Below, in pieces: positions 46,056 through 56,647 of a stretch of 64,000 nt of DNA (position 1 is the stretch's first letter; every line of letters starts with the position of its first letter). Location of the stretch: NCBI GenBank assembly GCA_963978895.1, contig OZ022238.1, positions 22,331,169 through 22,395,168 on the forward strand, given 5' to 3'. The notes under the pieces are model-generated. The model was not told the origin of the DNA. It did no database searches and saw only the letters and a program-made list of their open reading frames with translations. The translations under genes and the position numbers were made by a program. Source of the stretch: Erpobdella octoculata. Lineage: Eukaryota; Annelida; Clitellata; Hirudinida; Erpobdellidae.

Positions 46056-49000
46056 ATGTCGGACGTAGGCAAGCTCATCGCTCTTTTCCAAGAACAAATG
46101 GTCAAGATGCAGGAAAGTCACCAAAAACAAATAGAGACAATTTTATCTCGAATGGGACCAGTGAACGCATCGATACCGAATTTCGCAAACTTCGACTCAA
46201 CAAAAGAAATTTGGAGAGATTACTGGGCACGTTTCACAACATTCGCCAGGGGTCATTCTGTTTCTGCAGATAAGATGCCACAAGTTTTTCTCATGAGCCA
46301 AAGTCCCACCATCTACAAACTTCTCGACACTTTCGCAGAACAACAAACTCCACCAAGAAACATCAACACTCTGACCATGGAAGAGATTGTACAACACATG
46401 GAAGTACAATTTAATCCAAAAAGATTCATTGTCAGAGAAAGATACAGATTTTGGTCAGAAATGAATCGAAACACTGGTGAAAATGTTCACGAACTAGCAG
46501 CCCGAATTCGACAAGAAGCTTCCACATGTGATTTCTCCGCCATCCAGGACCCTCAAGATGAAGCTATGAGAACAAAGTTTATTTGCGCAATAAAAAATGA
46601 AGCGGTCTTGAAGGCTATTTTCAGGATGGATGATGATGAGTTGACATTCACGAAAGCTGTAGAATTGGCTGCCGGTGTGGAGGATGCGGCAAGAGTGGCA
46701 AAGGAAACGGTGTATGGTACACCATCACAAAACTCGAATCTGACGAACTCGATCAACAAAATAAAAAGCAGAAGGGTACCAGTCGTTCCTGAAAACAAAC
46801 ACTCTTCTCCATCTAAAAACATTTGTTTGCGTTGTGGAAAACAAAACCACACAGCGAAGAATTGCAAAAACAGCAACCTGAAGTGTAATTTTTGCCATAA
46901 GACGGGACACCTGGAGATGGTGTGTTTCAAAAAGAAAAAACAAACAGTCACGGTGGTCCTTGACTCATCAGTAAAAAACATCCAGGACTCAAAACCTTTG
47001 TTTCAGTCATTAACACTCGACAGCAAGAAGTACAATTTTCTCATTGACAGTGGAGCAAGGGACAGTTTCTGTTCAAAGGAGGTCTGGTTGAGCCTGGGAA
47101 AGCCATCATTGCAGCCATCTGCAAAATTTTACGTTTCAGCAACAGGAAACCACATTCCAGTAATGGGAACGTTCAAAATAATGGCAAATTTAGAGAATAA
47201 TAGCCATAAAAGACAAGTCGAATTCAATGTCTCAGAGGTCCATGACCTCAATCTTCTCGGACGAAGAACAATCCTTGATTTAGAAATAGATGTCACAGCT
47301 ATGATGAGAAATGAGGTGTACAACGTCTCAGAACAATCACACGTAAATTTGCAAATAGCTTGTAAACAACTTTGTTCAGAATTTCGGGAACTGTTCAAGC
47401 CAGAATTGGGTTGTCTTAAAAATTTTGAATTAGACATTAAGTTCAAACCAGAAGTGGAACCAGTTTTTTGCAAACCCAGAACAGTACCATTTGCAATTAT
47501 CGAGGATCTGAACCAAACTTATGAAGCTGGAATAAAAAAGGGCTTGTGGATTCCTACACAGTTCAATAGTTATGGAACACCGGTTGTGCCAATTCGCAAA
47601 CAACTTCAACCAGGACAGCTGAAACCCAGTTTCAGAGTTTGTGGCGATTATTCAGTAACAATCAACAAACAGCTAGAAACTCATCGTCACCCCATGCCAT
47701 TACCCGAGGATTTAATGAGAAAGCTCGGTGGAGGTTATTTCTTCAGCAAGATCGACCTTGCAGATGCTTACCATCAGATAAGACTGTCACCTGAAAGCCA
47801 GAAAAAGTTAGCATTGAGTACTCACAAAGGTGTTTTACTCCAAACAAGACTTCCTTTTGGAATTACATCTGCACCAGGATACTTTCAAGAGATCATGGAA
47901 AAGTTGACAAGCGATCTACAGGGAGTTGCCGTGTATCTGGATGACATCCTAGTGAGTGGAAAAGCAGCAGCAGAACATCTAAACAACCTGAAAGCTTTAC
48001 TCCAACGATTACAGGACAACGGGTTAAGATGTAATCTGAGTAAGTGTAGGTTTGCAGAATCATCAGTGGACTACCTCGGACACATGCTATCAAAAGATGG
48101 AATAAAAATGGGTCAACAGGTGAATGCAGTAGCTAAGATGCCACCTCCTACAAATGTGTCAACACTGAAATCTTTTTTGGGGTCAGTTCAATTTTACAGT
48201 AAATTCATCCCAAATCTTTCCACAATATCAGAACCGTTGACTCGTCTAACCAGAAAAGAAACAACTTGGCAATGGACAAAACAAGAAGAAGTAACGTTTC
48301 AACACTTGAAAGACCTTCTTATGAAAGATGTCCAGTTAGCCCATTTTGACAAAACACTCCCGATCGGAATTTCCTGTGATGCCTCTGAGGTAGGAATTGG
48401 AGTGGTTCTTTTTCAACGTTATGCAGACGGAAGTGAAAGACCTTTGTTCAATGTGTCTAAGACACTCACCGACACACAACGACGATACAGTCAGATTCAA
48501 AAAGAGGCATTAGCTATTGTTTATGGTCTCCAAAAATACCACAATTATCTCTATGGCAGAAAATTTATTTTGGTTACAGATCACAAGCCTCTTCTCTCAC
48601 TATTTAATCCAACAAAGGGAACTCCGGCAATGGCTGCCAATCGCCTTGCTCGATGGGCACTTAGTCTGAATCAATATGAATACTCCATCGAATACAGAAA
48701 AACAACTGAGCACGGAAATGCGGATGCACTCAGCAGATTGCCAGTTGGAGGAGACCAGGATTTTGATGCAAAAGAAGAAAAGGCAGACATATCAACAGTT
48801 TGTATGATTCACACCATCAGTCAACAGATCAAACCAGCAGATTCTAAAATATTGGCTAAAGAATCTAGCAGAGACCCAACAATCTCAACAGTCATGAGAT
48901 ATGTGAAAGAAGGATGGCCTAAACTGATGGAAAAAGACGAAATAAAACACTACGCAAAATTAGCAGACTCTCTAGTTACAGAAGGAGGATGTCTAAGATA

Positions 49001-50141
49001 TGGAGCAAGACTAGTCATCCCAGAAAAAATCCGAAACCAAGTAGTCCAACTGCTACACCTAGGACACTTCGGAATACAAAGGATGAAGCAACTGGCTAGA
49101 TCAGTTGTCTACTGGCCAGGCATAGACCACGACATTGAAAATCTTTGTCGTAGCTGTACAACTTGCGCAGAACACCAGAACAAAGCAGCAAAGTTTCCAA
49201 ACCATCCATGGATGCTGCCAGAAAAGCCTTGGAGCAGAATACACCTAGACCATGCCATAAACTTCATGGACACTAACTGGTTAGTATTAATTGATGCTTA
49301 TTCCAAATACCCATGCATCCATGCTACCGGTTCAGTAACAGCCAAGTCAACAATCCAGCTGTTAGAAGAGGATTTTGCACATTTTGGATATCCCCATGCA
49401 TTGGTGACAGACAATGCACCAGCATTTCTATCAGATGAATTCCAGGAATGGTGCAGACAGCGTGGCATCACACATCTAACAGGCGCTCCATATCACCCAG
49501 CAACGAATGGAGCAGCAGAAAGACTTGTACAGACATTCAAGCAATCACTAAGAAAATCTTCACACTCTCCAAGACAGGCACTGCAAGAATTCCTTCAACA
49601 GTACAGACGGACGCCATTAGATTCTGGCTACTCACCCAGCGAATTATTAAATGGTCGTCAGATTCGAAGTCAATTAGATGCTTTACTTCCATCTCCAACA
49701 CAAGCCATCCAGAAAAAACAAAACCAAAAGAAAGTGACACAACCTGAGAGAAGATCTCAAATATTCCAGGAAGGAATGCCATGTTACGCCCTCCACTGTG
49801 GTCCTAAAAAGAACAAAGAACCCAGATGGATTCCTGCAGTCATAACAAAAGTGATGGGGCCTCGCAACATAAAAGTTCGAATTTTGCCAAATGGACCGAT
49901 CTGGAAAAGACATGTAAATCAATTGAGAATCAGATACGGGGCAGATCAAGACTCTGATCCAGGAGAACCCCCTGAAGGCAGACAACCACCAGCAGACCGG
50001 GAACTGTCGGAAGAGGAGAGTGACGGATTGTCTATTGCGGATTCGGAGCAGGTGCCGGTGCAGTTTCGAAGATCACAGCGTGCCCGAAGACCACCACAAA
50101 GACTCATCATGGACCCAAACTTTGGAAACTCCCACAGTTGA
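46056..50141 (+). CDS. Gypsy Gag-Pol polyprotein, intact (1361 aa)
   Basis: Starts at ATG 46056 in the first frame after the primer site and ends ten bases before the polypurine tract. Gag (about residues 1-290) has WRDYWARFTTFARGH and two zinc knuckles, CLRCGKQNHTAKNC and CNFCHKTGHLEMVC (about 255-290). Protease: FLIDSGARDSF (about 328). Reverse transcriptase: FRVCGDYSVTIN, FSKIDLADAYHQI, LPFGITSAPGYFQ and catalytic VYLDD (about 625). RNase H: SCDASEVGIG (about 772), TDHKPLLSL (about 841), ADALSRLP. Integrase: H...H...CxxC zinc site (about 998-1035), then HLDHA (Asp about 1061), TDNAP (Asp about 1117) and NGAAER (Glu about 1151), followed by a GPY/F-like WKRHVNQLR end. All catalytic residues are present. 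Gag and Pol share one frame, so no frameshift is needed. It replicates through RNA in virus-like particles. Confidence 0.97.
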   Translation: MSDVGKLIALFQEQMVKMQESHQKQIETILSRMGPVNASIPNFANFDSTKEIWRDYWARFTTFARGHSVSADKMPQVFLMSQSPTIYKLLDTFAEQQTPPRNINTLTMEEIVQHMEVQFNPKRFIVRERYRFWSEMNRNTGENVHELAARIRQEASTCDFSAIQDPQDEAMRTKFICAIKNEAVLKAIFRMDDDELTFTKAVELAAGVEDAARVAKETVYGTPSQNSNLTNSINKIKSRRVPVVPENKHSSPSKNICLRCGKQNHTAKNCKNSNLKCNFCHKTGHLEMVCFKKKKQTVTVVLDSSVKNIQDSKPLFQSLTLDSKKYNFLIDSGARDSFCSKEVWLSLGKPSLQPSAKFYVSATGNHIPVMGTFKIMANLENNSHKRQVEFNVSEVHDLNLLGRRTILDLEIDVTAMMRNEVYNVSEQSHVNLQIACKQLCSEFRELFKPELGCLKNFELDIKFKPEVEPVFCKPRTVPFAIIEDLNQTYEAGIKKGLWIPTQFNSYGTPVVPIRKQLQPGQLKPSFRVCGDYSVTINKQLETHRHPMPLPEDLMRKLGGGYFFSKIDLADAYHQIRLSPESQKKLALSTHKGVLLQTRLPFGITSAPGYFQEIMEKLTSDLQGVAVYLDDILVSGKAAAEHLNNLKALLQRLQDNGLRCNLSKCRFAESSVDYLGHMLSKDGIKMGQQVNAVAKMPPPTNVSTLKSFLGSVQFYSKFIPNLSTISEPLTRLTRKETTWQWTKQEEVTFQHLKDLLMKDVQLAHFDKTLPIGISCDASEVGIGVVLFQRYADGSERPLFNVSKTLTDTQRRYSQIQKEALAIVYGLQKYHNYLYGRKFILVTDHKPLLSLFNPTKGTPAMAANRLARWALSLNQYEYSIEYRKTTEHGNADALSRLPVGGDQDFDAKEEKADISTVCMIHTISQQIKPADSKILAKESSRDPTISTVMRYVKEGWPKLMEKDEIKHYAKLADSLVTEGGCLRYGARLVIPEKIRNQVVQLLHLGHFGIQRMKQLARSVVYWPGIDHDIENLCRSCTTCAEHQNKAAKFPNHPWMLPEKPWSRIHLDHAINFMDTNWLVLIDAYSKYPCIHATGSVTAKSTIQLLEEDFAHFGYPHALVTDNAPAFLSDEFQEWCRQRGITHLTGAPYHPATNGAAERLVQTFKQSLRKSSHSPRQALQEFLQQYRRTPLDSGYSPSELLNGRQIRSQLDALLPSPTQAIQKKQNQKKVTQPERRSQIFQEGMPCYALHCGPKKNKEPRWIPAVITKVMGPRNIKVRILPNGPIWKRHVNQLRIRYGADQDSDPGEPPEGRQPPADRELSEEESDGLSIADSEQVPVQFRRSQRARRPPQRLIMDPNFGNSHS

Positions 50142-50150
50142 TCTTTTTTT

Positions 50151-50161
50151 AAAAAAGGAGG
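50151..50161 (+). promoter_or_regulatory. Polypurine tract
   Basis: AAAAAAGGAGG directly abuts the 3' LTR, the normal position for priming the second DNA strand. Confidence 0.9.
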
Positions 50162-50357
50162 TGTTATGCAAATAACTATTATTATCTTAAAAATGTTGTA
50201 TCTTTGGTTGGTCCACGTGTACTCAATAGGAGCCGCGTTATATACTTTTTCATTGTCTCGTGTGTACTTTCGTAATTCGTTAGCGCTTGTAATAAACAAA
50301 TTAATTACAAGAAACTTGGAGTTTTGGCGTTATTGAAATCACTGTAAAAACACAACA
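50162..50357 (+). repeat. 3' LTR of the gypsy element
   Basis: 196 bases, one substitution from the 5' LTR. Followed by the second copy of the GTTAG duplication (50358-50362). Confidence 0.97.
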
Positions 50358-50910
50358 GTTAGTGTTTTTGTATGGCGGAAGTGCTACAGATTCGCTCAAC
50401 CATCTGCGCTATCCCACCTACATGCATACCACTGCTACTAGTACACAGCTACCACGACCGGAACGACTACCACCTACTGAAAATGCTGCCAAATTCCATA
50501 TATACAGAGTGCATATACAAGTTCTGCACTGGAAATCACTCTCGACCACAAATTTTAATCCACAGGATTGGGGGTGGAAACTGCATGAAGGGAAGTTTAT
50601 TCCAGTAGCAACGGACATGGACGTTGCACCTGCTGATATTTTGAAGGTGGTATGTTGTAAATGCACTGCTGATGCAAAGAAACCATGTGGAACTCGAGCC
50701 TGTACTTGTAGGAAGTATGGATTGTCTTGCGTCACCGCCTGCAAAAATTGCAACGGAGTTTCTTGCGAAAATAGGAGTGAGAATTTTCCTGAATCTGTGG
50801 AGCAAACTGAAATGGATGGTGATATCGCTGAGGAAGAGATTTTAGATGATGATTATTTGGAGGTACATATGCCGTGGTTCTATGAGAAAGAAGTTGTCAC
50901 TAGCAAATGA
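50358..50910 (+). pseudogene. Nuclease-family copy B, 3' part with Cys-rich tail
   Basis: Directly after the duplicated GTTAG the frame resumes VFLYGGSATDSLNHLRYPT, then LPPTENAAKFHIYRVHIQVL, DWGWKLHEGKFIPV, CCKCTADAKKPCGTRACTCR and CKNCNGVSC. An acidic stretch and stop follow at 50908. Skipping the retrotransposon and one GTTAG copy joins this in frame to KLL at 45800. Layout and Cys spacing agree with copy A's last exon. In copy B this part is not split by an intron at the position where copy A has one, or that junction was lost with the deletion. Confidence 0.75.
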
Positions 50911-51339
50911 ATTTTGTTTGAGTTTCTTTTGTTTGTATATTTTCAGTTTATATCTCGTTATGACATCTCATTATGAATTTTGTTTGTGTATCAGTATTAT
51001 GTTTAAATATTGCATTTTATGTATATATTTGCAAATTGTTAAAGCGGTGTTCCGAATGCAATTATTTGTTTTTAAATTTTATTATTTGTCATTCAATTTT
51101 TTGCTTATTTGTTGCATAATATATCTCATAATAAACATTCTAATTTATTTTAATATCAATATCAGGAGTTAATTATATGTTTTTATATCATTATTATTCG
51201 ATTTAATTTTCTGTACATTTTTACTTCACTAGTCTCAATATTTTTTTCATAATAAATCTCATTATTGCTATACAAGTTTATTTCAATCACAGTTTCCATT
51301 TAATATGTCTGCATGTATATTGTACTTAAATTGTGTATG
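50911..51339 (+). other. 3' flank of copy B, AT-rich
   Basis: Contains several AATAAA-like words (near 51130 and 51253) that could serve as polyadenylation signals. No gene. Confidence 0.4.
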
Positions 51340-51345
51340 TTTTTA

Positions 51346-53765
51346 CCATAGATATCTAGATAGGCTATATAGCCTTATTTGCTGTTTTTGTTTGGTTTTA
51401 CGCGCGCAGTGGAGTTTTAGTTTGTGCCTCCTGACTGACCATAGACAAGAGATTTGTTTACATTTGTCAACACCGGCGGCTTGCCTTACTTCGATAAACA
51501 ATTCATTCCAATTTTGCAGTTAACTATTATAAAGCAATGACAACGCGTTATTCTTTCAATATTTGTTTATCATAGATTAATTTATGACTTTCTATCAAAA
51601 TTTCTTTGTTTCTTCAGCGCATACTTTAATTGTTTTTGACAGAAATGACTTTTATAAATTCCCTTGAATCTTTTGGTTTAAACTTTAAAACCATAACATT
51701 TTAAGAAAATGCTTTTATCTGAAGATAACTGATAGTCATATGTATCTATTTTATGCTGATAGTTTAAGTTTCAGCATAAAATCTGAATGCATTATGTCTT
51801 CAAAGACATTTTCTTAAAAGAGATATCTTAGACTTAGAACTAAATCCTGACTAGGTTAGATTAGCAATAATAGTTACTGGCTTTTTCTAAAGTACATAAT
51901 AATTTTTAGAATTAACATAGATTATTGAAGTCACTACCAATTCTTCTATGCCCTGAAATGAATCTACCTGAGGCGATTGCATTTATTTACCTAGTTTTTA
52001 AGCAAGTAAAAAGCACTATGCCAACTATCGAGTTTATATTTATTCCTTATCACTTTGCGATTACATTTGTGTAGTATCAGTTCAGTACACAGTTTCCAAT
52101 AATGTTGAAATAGATTTGCAAAAAACTGAGGCAACAAACTATGATTTTACAAATGTTTTTATTAATACAATAAATTTTGTTTGGCTTTTCAATGAACAAA
52201 AACTGAAAATGGGACAAAAAATTGACAATTTAAGTTACTGTCCACTAAATAAAATTGTTTTAGTTAGTTTTTGTCTTAAACCTGAACTTTTAAGGTTTTG
52301 AGTATTAATTTTTGCTCGCTGATACTGTCTTAACTTAAAAAACTCATAAACGATCGAATTAAGCAGTAGATAAGAATGATTGTCAATGCCATCCTGTGTA
52401 TCTCTTATATGATCCCCCAGGTTAAAAATATCTTTGGATCCAATTGATGTTAATGTTTGGCGAATAAGTTCTTTTATTTTAATTTCATCTTTGGCATTTG
52501 TGGCTGATACGTGGTCTTAAAAATTTTTCCGCTGTCTGACATACCTAAAAAAAAAGTTTTTTTTTAAATACCATATTTATAAATAATTAATCTTAATTTT
52601 ATCTTACTTTTATAACTGCAGAAGAAGGAAAAACATGACCACCTTTATTTTTCACCACTAGCAGTTGCAGTCCTATTTCATGTCCTTGGTTCTTGTGCTC
52701 ATCAACTAAACTGTATCTATAAAATTGATAATATTATTTAGTAGTGGAAACACAGGAAACAAAAATTTATGACTGTAACAATTTATAATTTGAACCTGCA
52801 AACATTACATTCCAGTTTTTAAATAGCTTGGATACAATCCAACCAGCTATGTAGCTAATTACATTTTCTATCAAGACTTGAGCAAGTTCTGAGTCGATTC
52901 CATAATCACCTGGTTCTTCAAACACTTCTTCATAAATGTTGTCTGTTTAATAAATAAGCAAATAATTAAGATTGGTACCAGCAAAAGAAATAACAATGAA
53001 AAATTTATTACAAATTTCTTTTCTTTCTTTGTGAAGATAATCAAGATAAGAAGTTTCATCTTGCGGCATCACATTCCCTGTTTTTCATTCTAGTTATATA
53101 ACTATAAGTCAGTATTTCTTAATCTACTTTACATAATTTAAGTGTAAGCAAACCTGTAACATTGTTTTGAATGTATTAATTAAACTATAGTTTTTTAATC
53201 CAAACAAATTTACAGATTACATGAGCTTGTAGCATTTGTTAACATAATTTTTACATCATAACCCCCACCTATGCATATCAAAACCAGTAGATTAAGACAC
53301 ACTTGTTTCAATTTAAACAAGTTTATTTAAATTACTAGAATCATAAATTGTGGAGTTGTTGACTAACATTATAAGCATGAACATTTTTAATTTCAAATGA
53401 TTTAAAATGGTGGATGAATAAATAACATCAGATCAATTTTTTAGTCAGATATCATAGTTGTATTATTGTTATATTATATCATAGTGAAACACAAATCAGG
53501 ACCAGTATAACTGAGTATAATAAATAGGATATATGAGCTAGGGGAGTCAATTAACACTAAGTATAGTTCTTATACAGGTTTTTCAAATAAAAAACAGCAA
53601 CATCTACAAAAAAACTAGAGCTTTAGCAGATTTGTCATGTATCGTCATAATACACCGGCAACAAATATCGCTCAAATGAGCAAATGTAAACAAGCTCAGG
53701 TTGAAAATGGCAGCTTTCAAATTGTACAGGAAATAGATTGATATGTCCCATCTATATATCTATGG
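51346..53765 (-). mobile_element. Candidate P-like DNA element
   Basis: CCATAGATATCTAGATAGG at 51346 is mirrored by CCATCTATATATCTATGG ending at 53765. TTTTTA lies directly outside both ends. A second inverted word TTGTTTACATTTG lies about 100 and 80 bases inside the two ends. The - strand keeps pieces of a P/THAP9-type transposase C-terminus (see 52320-52960). Boundaries are tentative because the repeats are short and AT-rich. Confidence 0.45.
52320..52960 (-). pseudogene. P-element/THAP9-like transposase C-terminal pieces
   Basis: From high to low coordinates, - strand: GIDSELAQVLIENVISYIAG, WIVSKLFKNW (about 52905-52810); VDEHKNQGHEIGLQLLVVKN, KGGHVFPSS (about 52715-52625); KELIRQTLTSIGSKDIFNLG and a helical NHSYLLLNSIVYEFFKLRQY (about 52490-52330). 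YIAGyi..KL followed by GG..FPS is the pattern of the P-element family C-terminus. The pieces may be exons of an intron-containing transposase or a broken copy. The catalytic domain was not seen. Confidence 0.45.
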
Positions 53766-54263
53766 TTTTTACATAGCACTTTAATTGTCTGTTTTTAAAT
53801 CTTTCAGCTCGCTAGTCTGAATATTATTTCATGGCTTTAAAATATGTTCCGGTCAGTGTATTCGGGTGGACTTCGGTATTTTGAATGCTCATAGGTAGAC
53901 TTATAATAAACCATTGAGAAACCTTTGTCCCTAATTATTTTTATGTCAAAAATTTATCAGCCGGACTAAAACGGACCAGGCGAGGCACATCCAGCAGAGA
54001 CCTAAAACTGCACAATAAATAAACAAGGATGACGATAATATGTGTTCAACTTACGATAGTTTTCTCCCTAATTTCGTTTTATTGAATCAATCTGTATTTA
54101 TTTATTTGTTTGACTCTTTATACAGCTTATTCGACATAAAAATATTACGAAAAAAGATACTTTTTTCAAAAAACACGCTTTTATTTATGTGTGGAAAGTG
54201 CACTAAAAAGTATAAAATAATTTTTTTCTTTTCCTTTTATATGTCATCAAATAATCTTTGACT
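52961..54263. other. AT-rich, no gene recognised
   Basis: Apart from the candidate right terminus at 53748-53765, nothing supportable was found. Confidence 0.4.
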
Positions 54264-54352
54264 AAAAATAAAAGCGTGGGAGCTCATCCTAATCCATTTC
54301 CATTTCCATCGTAATCCATGGATTATGATGAGCGTCCCACGTTTTTATTTTT
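54264..54352. repeat. Short foldback (hairpin) repeat
   Basis: AAAAATAAAAGCGTGGGAG followed by CTCATCCTAATCCAT is mirrored by ATGGATTATGATGAG and TCCCACGTTTTTATTTTT, giving arms of about 34 bases around a 20-base loop. Confidence 0.8.
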
Positions 54353-54799
54353 ATTTGTGGGAAGACAGAGACGACTACAAGAAAGCTGCAGAAACGTGAA
54401 AAATTTAAAAGTTGTAATGACCACAGTGGAATATTAACACATGATGAATCGCAGCTGCAAGTTGTGGAGGACCATCGCAAAATGTACCCTGATATCAGGA
54501 AACAGACTTTTTCAAGGCTGCCACAAGTCTATAAACTCTTTTCAGAAACTTAACAGCAAACATTAAAAAAAACTTCATTATTAATGTTTTCATAAATAAT
54601 TACTGCATTTTTTTAAAATAAATTACGATATACCCGTAATTTTTAAAATTTTCATAATTGTTGTAATTTTTGTGGTACTTTAGATACCCCTAAATAAAAG
54701 ATTTTTTTCTCAAGTATTTTACACGGTGTTTTTATACCAAAAAAAGACTAGTGGGGTAAGACTTTCAAAAATAATAATATTAATAATTTTGCTTTATTA
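54353..54799. other. No gene recognised
   Basis: The left part (54361-54545) is less AT-rich than its surroundings and looks like decayed coding sequence. It reads KLQVVEDHRKMYPDIRKQTF-like on the + strand, but I cannot name it. Confidence 0.3.
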
Positions 54800-54804
54800 G
54801 CTCC

Positions 54805-54930
54805 ACTATAGGCATGTCACCGCATCATCTACAACTTAAAGTTGGATCTCCGGTTATTCTACTTCGGAATTTGAACCCACCGCAGCTGTGCAATGGCACG
54901 CGATTAGTAATTAAAAATTGATGAAAAACA
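54805..54930 (+). pseudogene. Helitron helicase C-terminal scrap
   Basis: The + strand reads PHHLQLKVGSPVILLRNLNP then PQLCNGTRLVIKN before a stop. This is the well-known LK.G.PV+LLRNL.P...CNGTRL block near the C-terminus of Helitron PIF1-like helicases. Only this block remains. Confidence 0.75.
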
Positions 54931-55182
54931 ATGTCTGTTTGTGGCTTAGATTTGGGCACGCCATATTTTTCTAACGAACAATTACCTATACGTGGCATGT
55001 TCTCGTTTGTTTGTGGCATCCAGTTTGTGTGTGTTGGCTAAAGATGGTGCCAAAAAATTGTACACTCAATTGCTCTTAGATATTGTTTTTTTTAAATTGA
55101 CATAATTTTTACATTAAACTTTTAATATAAAAAAACTAAAATAATTCATAAGGCAAAACAAACATAGTATATATATATGACT

Positions 55183-55268
55183 CTCGAAGAAATTGAACCC
55201 ACGTGTCAACGGCAAAACACCGCCTTGTTTAAATGCAAACGCTCGTACTACTGGGCCACCAGACATCA
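55183..55268 (-). repeat. tRNA-like head, possible SINE
   Basis: The - strand has TGGCCCAGTAGTA (A-box-like) and, 45 bases on, GGGTTCAATTTC (B-box-like). Spacing suits a type II tRNA or a tRNA-derived SINE promoter. Stems are imperfect, so a functional tRNA is unlikely. Confidence 0.4.
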
Positions 55269-55837
55269 CCAAAATATGATGGCTAGAAGTCTAGGTCGTA
55301 TAGTGCTTGAAATATTGTTGTTCGACAGCACACAATGATTAGTCGCATAGTGAATTTTTCTAATAAAAACAAATTTTAGAAATGAATAATTAGAAGTTCT
55401 TCCAATTAGTGATTCATACCTCGTTTGCCAAAGTTTTTGGCGCCTGGGGCAGGGTCTAATAAATGCGCTCCTAGACATTTTTTAATCGATTCCTATAAAA
55501 ATAGCTGATGACCGGTAGGAAGGGAGTGGAGTCGCAGGTTCTTTTTCCACAAATTTTCCGAAATATCATGCAGTTTTGTTTTCAAACAGAGTTGAGAACT
55601 GGAGGGTTATTTGTAATTTGTTCTGAAAATGTTTGCGCCCCTTCAGAATGGAACCCGGGGCACGTCTTCCCCTGCCATCTAGCTACGCCTCTGAAAAAAA
55701 TGTTAGTAAAAAGAAGTTTTGCAAAGTATACTTCTTTGTGCAAATGCAAGAGTTTAATGAATTAGCGAGTTTGTTGCAGTCGGTGTCGGTGGTGTGTGGA
55801 GTTGTGTTACGGTGAAGCAACGTTGTTAGTAACTTTC

Positions 55838-55942
55838 CAGAGCTGCTTGGAGCGACTTTCTAAAGCTGCTTAGAGCGACTTTCCAGAGCTGCTTGGAGCG
55901 ACTTTCCAGAACTGCTTGGAGCGACTTTCCAGAACTGCTTGT
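55838..55942 (-). repeat. Minisatellite of ~24-bp units
   Basis: Five tandem units built on GAGCGACTTTCCAGAGCTGC, seen directly. It lies at the end of the LINE linker piece, whose peptide repeats accordingly. Confidence 0.9.
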
Positions 55943-56260
55943 GATATGAGTAAGCAGCACTGTCGAGCTGCTCCTTAATGTGATTAGACCGGGCCTCACG
56001 TGCACATTTCTTGGCTTCAAAGTAGTTGTTTTCATCTGCTTTGAGTTTAGATTTTGAAAACACTATCTCAAGACGACGACATCTCTTTTTAGCCTGACGA
56101 GCAAAATGAGACAGCTCACCAGGAAAACATCGAGGACGTGACGTGCGAGTATTAGCAGGCACATGCTTATCTAAGGTGTTGGAGGGCATTGACGTATGAG
56201 TCTGCAAGGAGGTCAACATCGGGAAACAGGTTCATGAGTGATGAGATGGTATAGTTTGAA
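55943..56260 (-). pseudogene. LINE endonuclease-RT linker fragment
   Basis: The - strand reads FARQAKKRCRRLEIVFSKSK, NNYFEAKKCAREARSNHIKE and YSYHKQFWKVA. The pattern of a basic RRLE helix, then R...AR..I, then Y..QFWK is that of the linker between endonuclease and RT in Jockey/CR1-type LINEs. No endonuclease or RT is attached. Confidence 0.55.
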
Positions 56261-56450
56261 GGTCAGTGTAAAACTCGTTCCAATATTAAATTAAATGTAA
56301 ACAACAGCAAAACATGTATTTGGTTGCTGGTCTCCCTTAATTTATTTTACTCAGATTTACACTTTTTTATTTTAAGACTGAAACTGCTGTTCCTATTTAT
56401 TGAAAGCATGATATCAAAATTATATAAACAATGTAAAGTGTTAGTGATAC

Positions 56451-56647
56451 GTAATCTTATCACAATACTCCGTTATAAGATTTGTTTGCATCAGGAAAGC
56501 TGCGAACAGCTCTGATTCCATAAATTCTTTCCACAGATTGTTTTCTATTTGCTTATAGACCTTACACTGAGCTTCACTGAATGACTTCTCGTTCGGTCTC
56601 ACTTGTGTCTTTTTTGCTATTTTTTTGTGTTTTGGATCCAAATATAC
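56451..56647 (-). CDS. RGS-domain exon, C-terminal half
   Basis: On the - strand the exon begins after AAAAAACAG with VYLDPKHKKIAKKTQVRPNE and continues SFSEAQCKVYKQIENNLW, KEFMESELFAAFLM. These match helices 6-8 of an RGS fold (AQ..+...+E...+..F..S.L+..FL). It is phase 0 in and follows directly from the exon at 57417-57257. The 3' end is uncertain; several GT sites lie at 56450-56468. RGS proteins speed GTP hydrolysis by G-alpha subunits, but some RGS-like domains act as scaffolds. Which protein this is cannot be told. Confidence 0.6.

Larger units (their letters stand above)
45804..50357 (+). mobile_element. Near-intact, recent Ty3/gypsy retrotransposon
   Basis: 4554 bases with 196-bp LTRs (195 of 196 identical), a tRNA-Ser-type primer site, one uninterrupted 1361-codon Gag-Pol frame, a polypurine tract and the perfect 5-bp duplication GTTAG. 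There is no envelope gene. It sits in the coding sequence of nuclease-family copy B, same orientation. High LTR identity implies a recent insertion, and it may still be mobile. Confidence 0.97.

Noticed and set aside
46197..49985. Many shadow frames on both strands across the gypsy polyprotein
   Set aside because: They overlap the 1361-codon Gag-Pol with intact catalytic motifs and have no features of their own.
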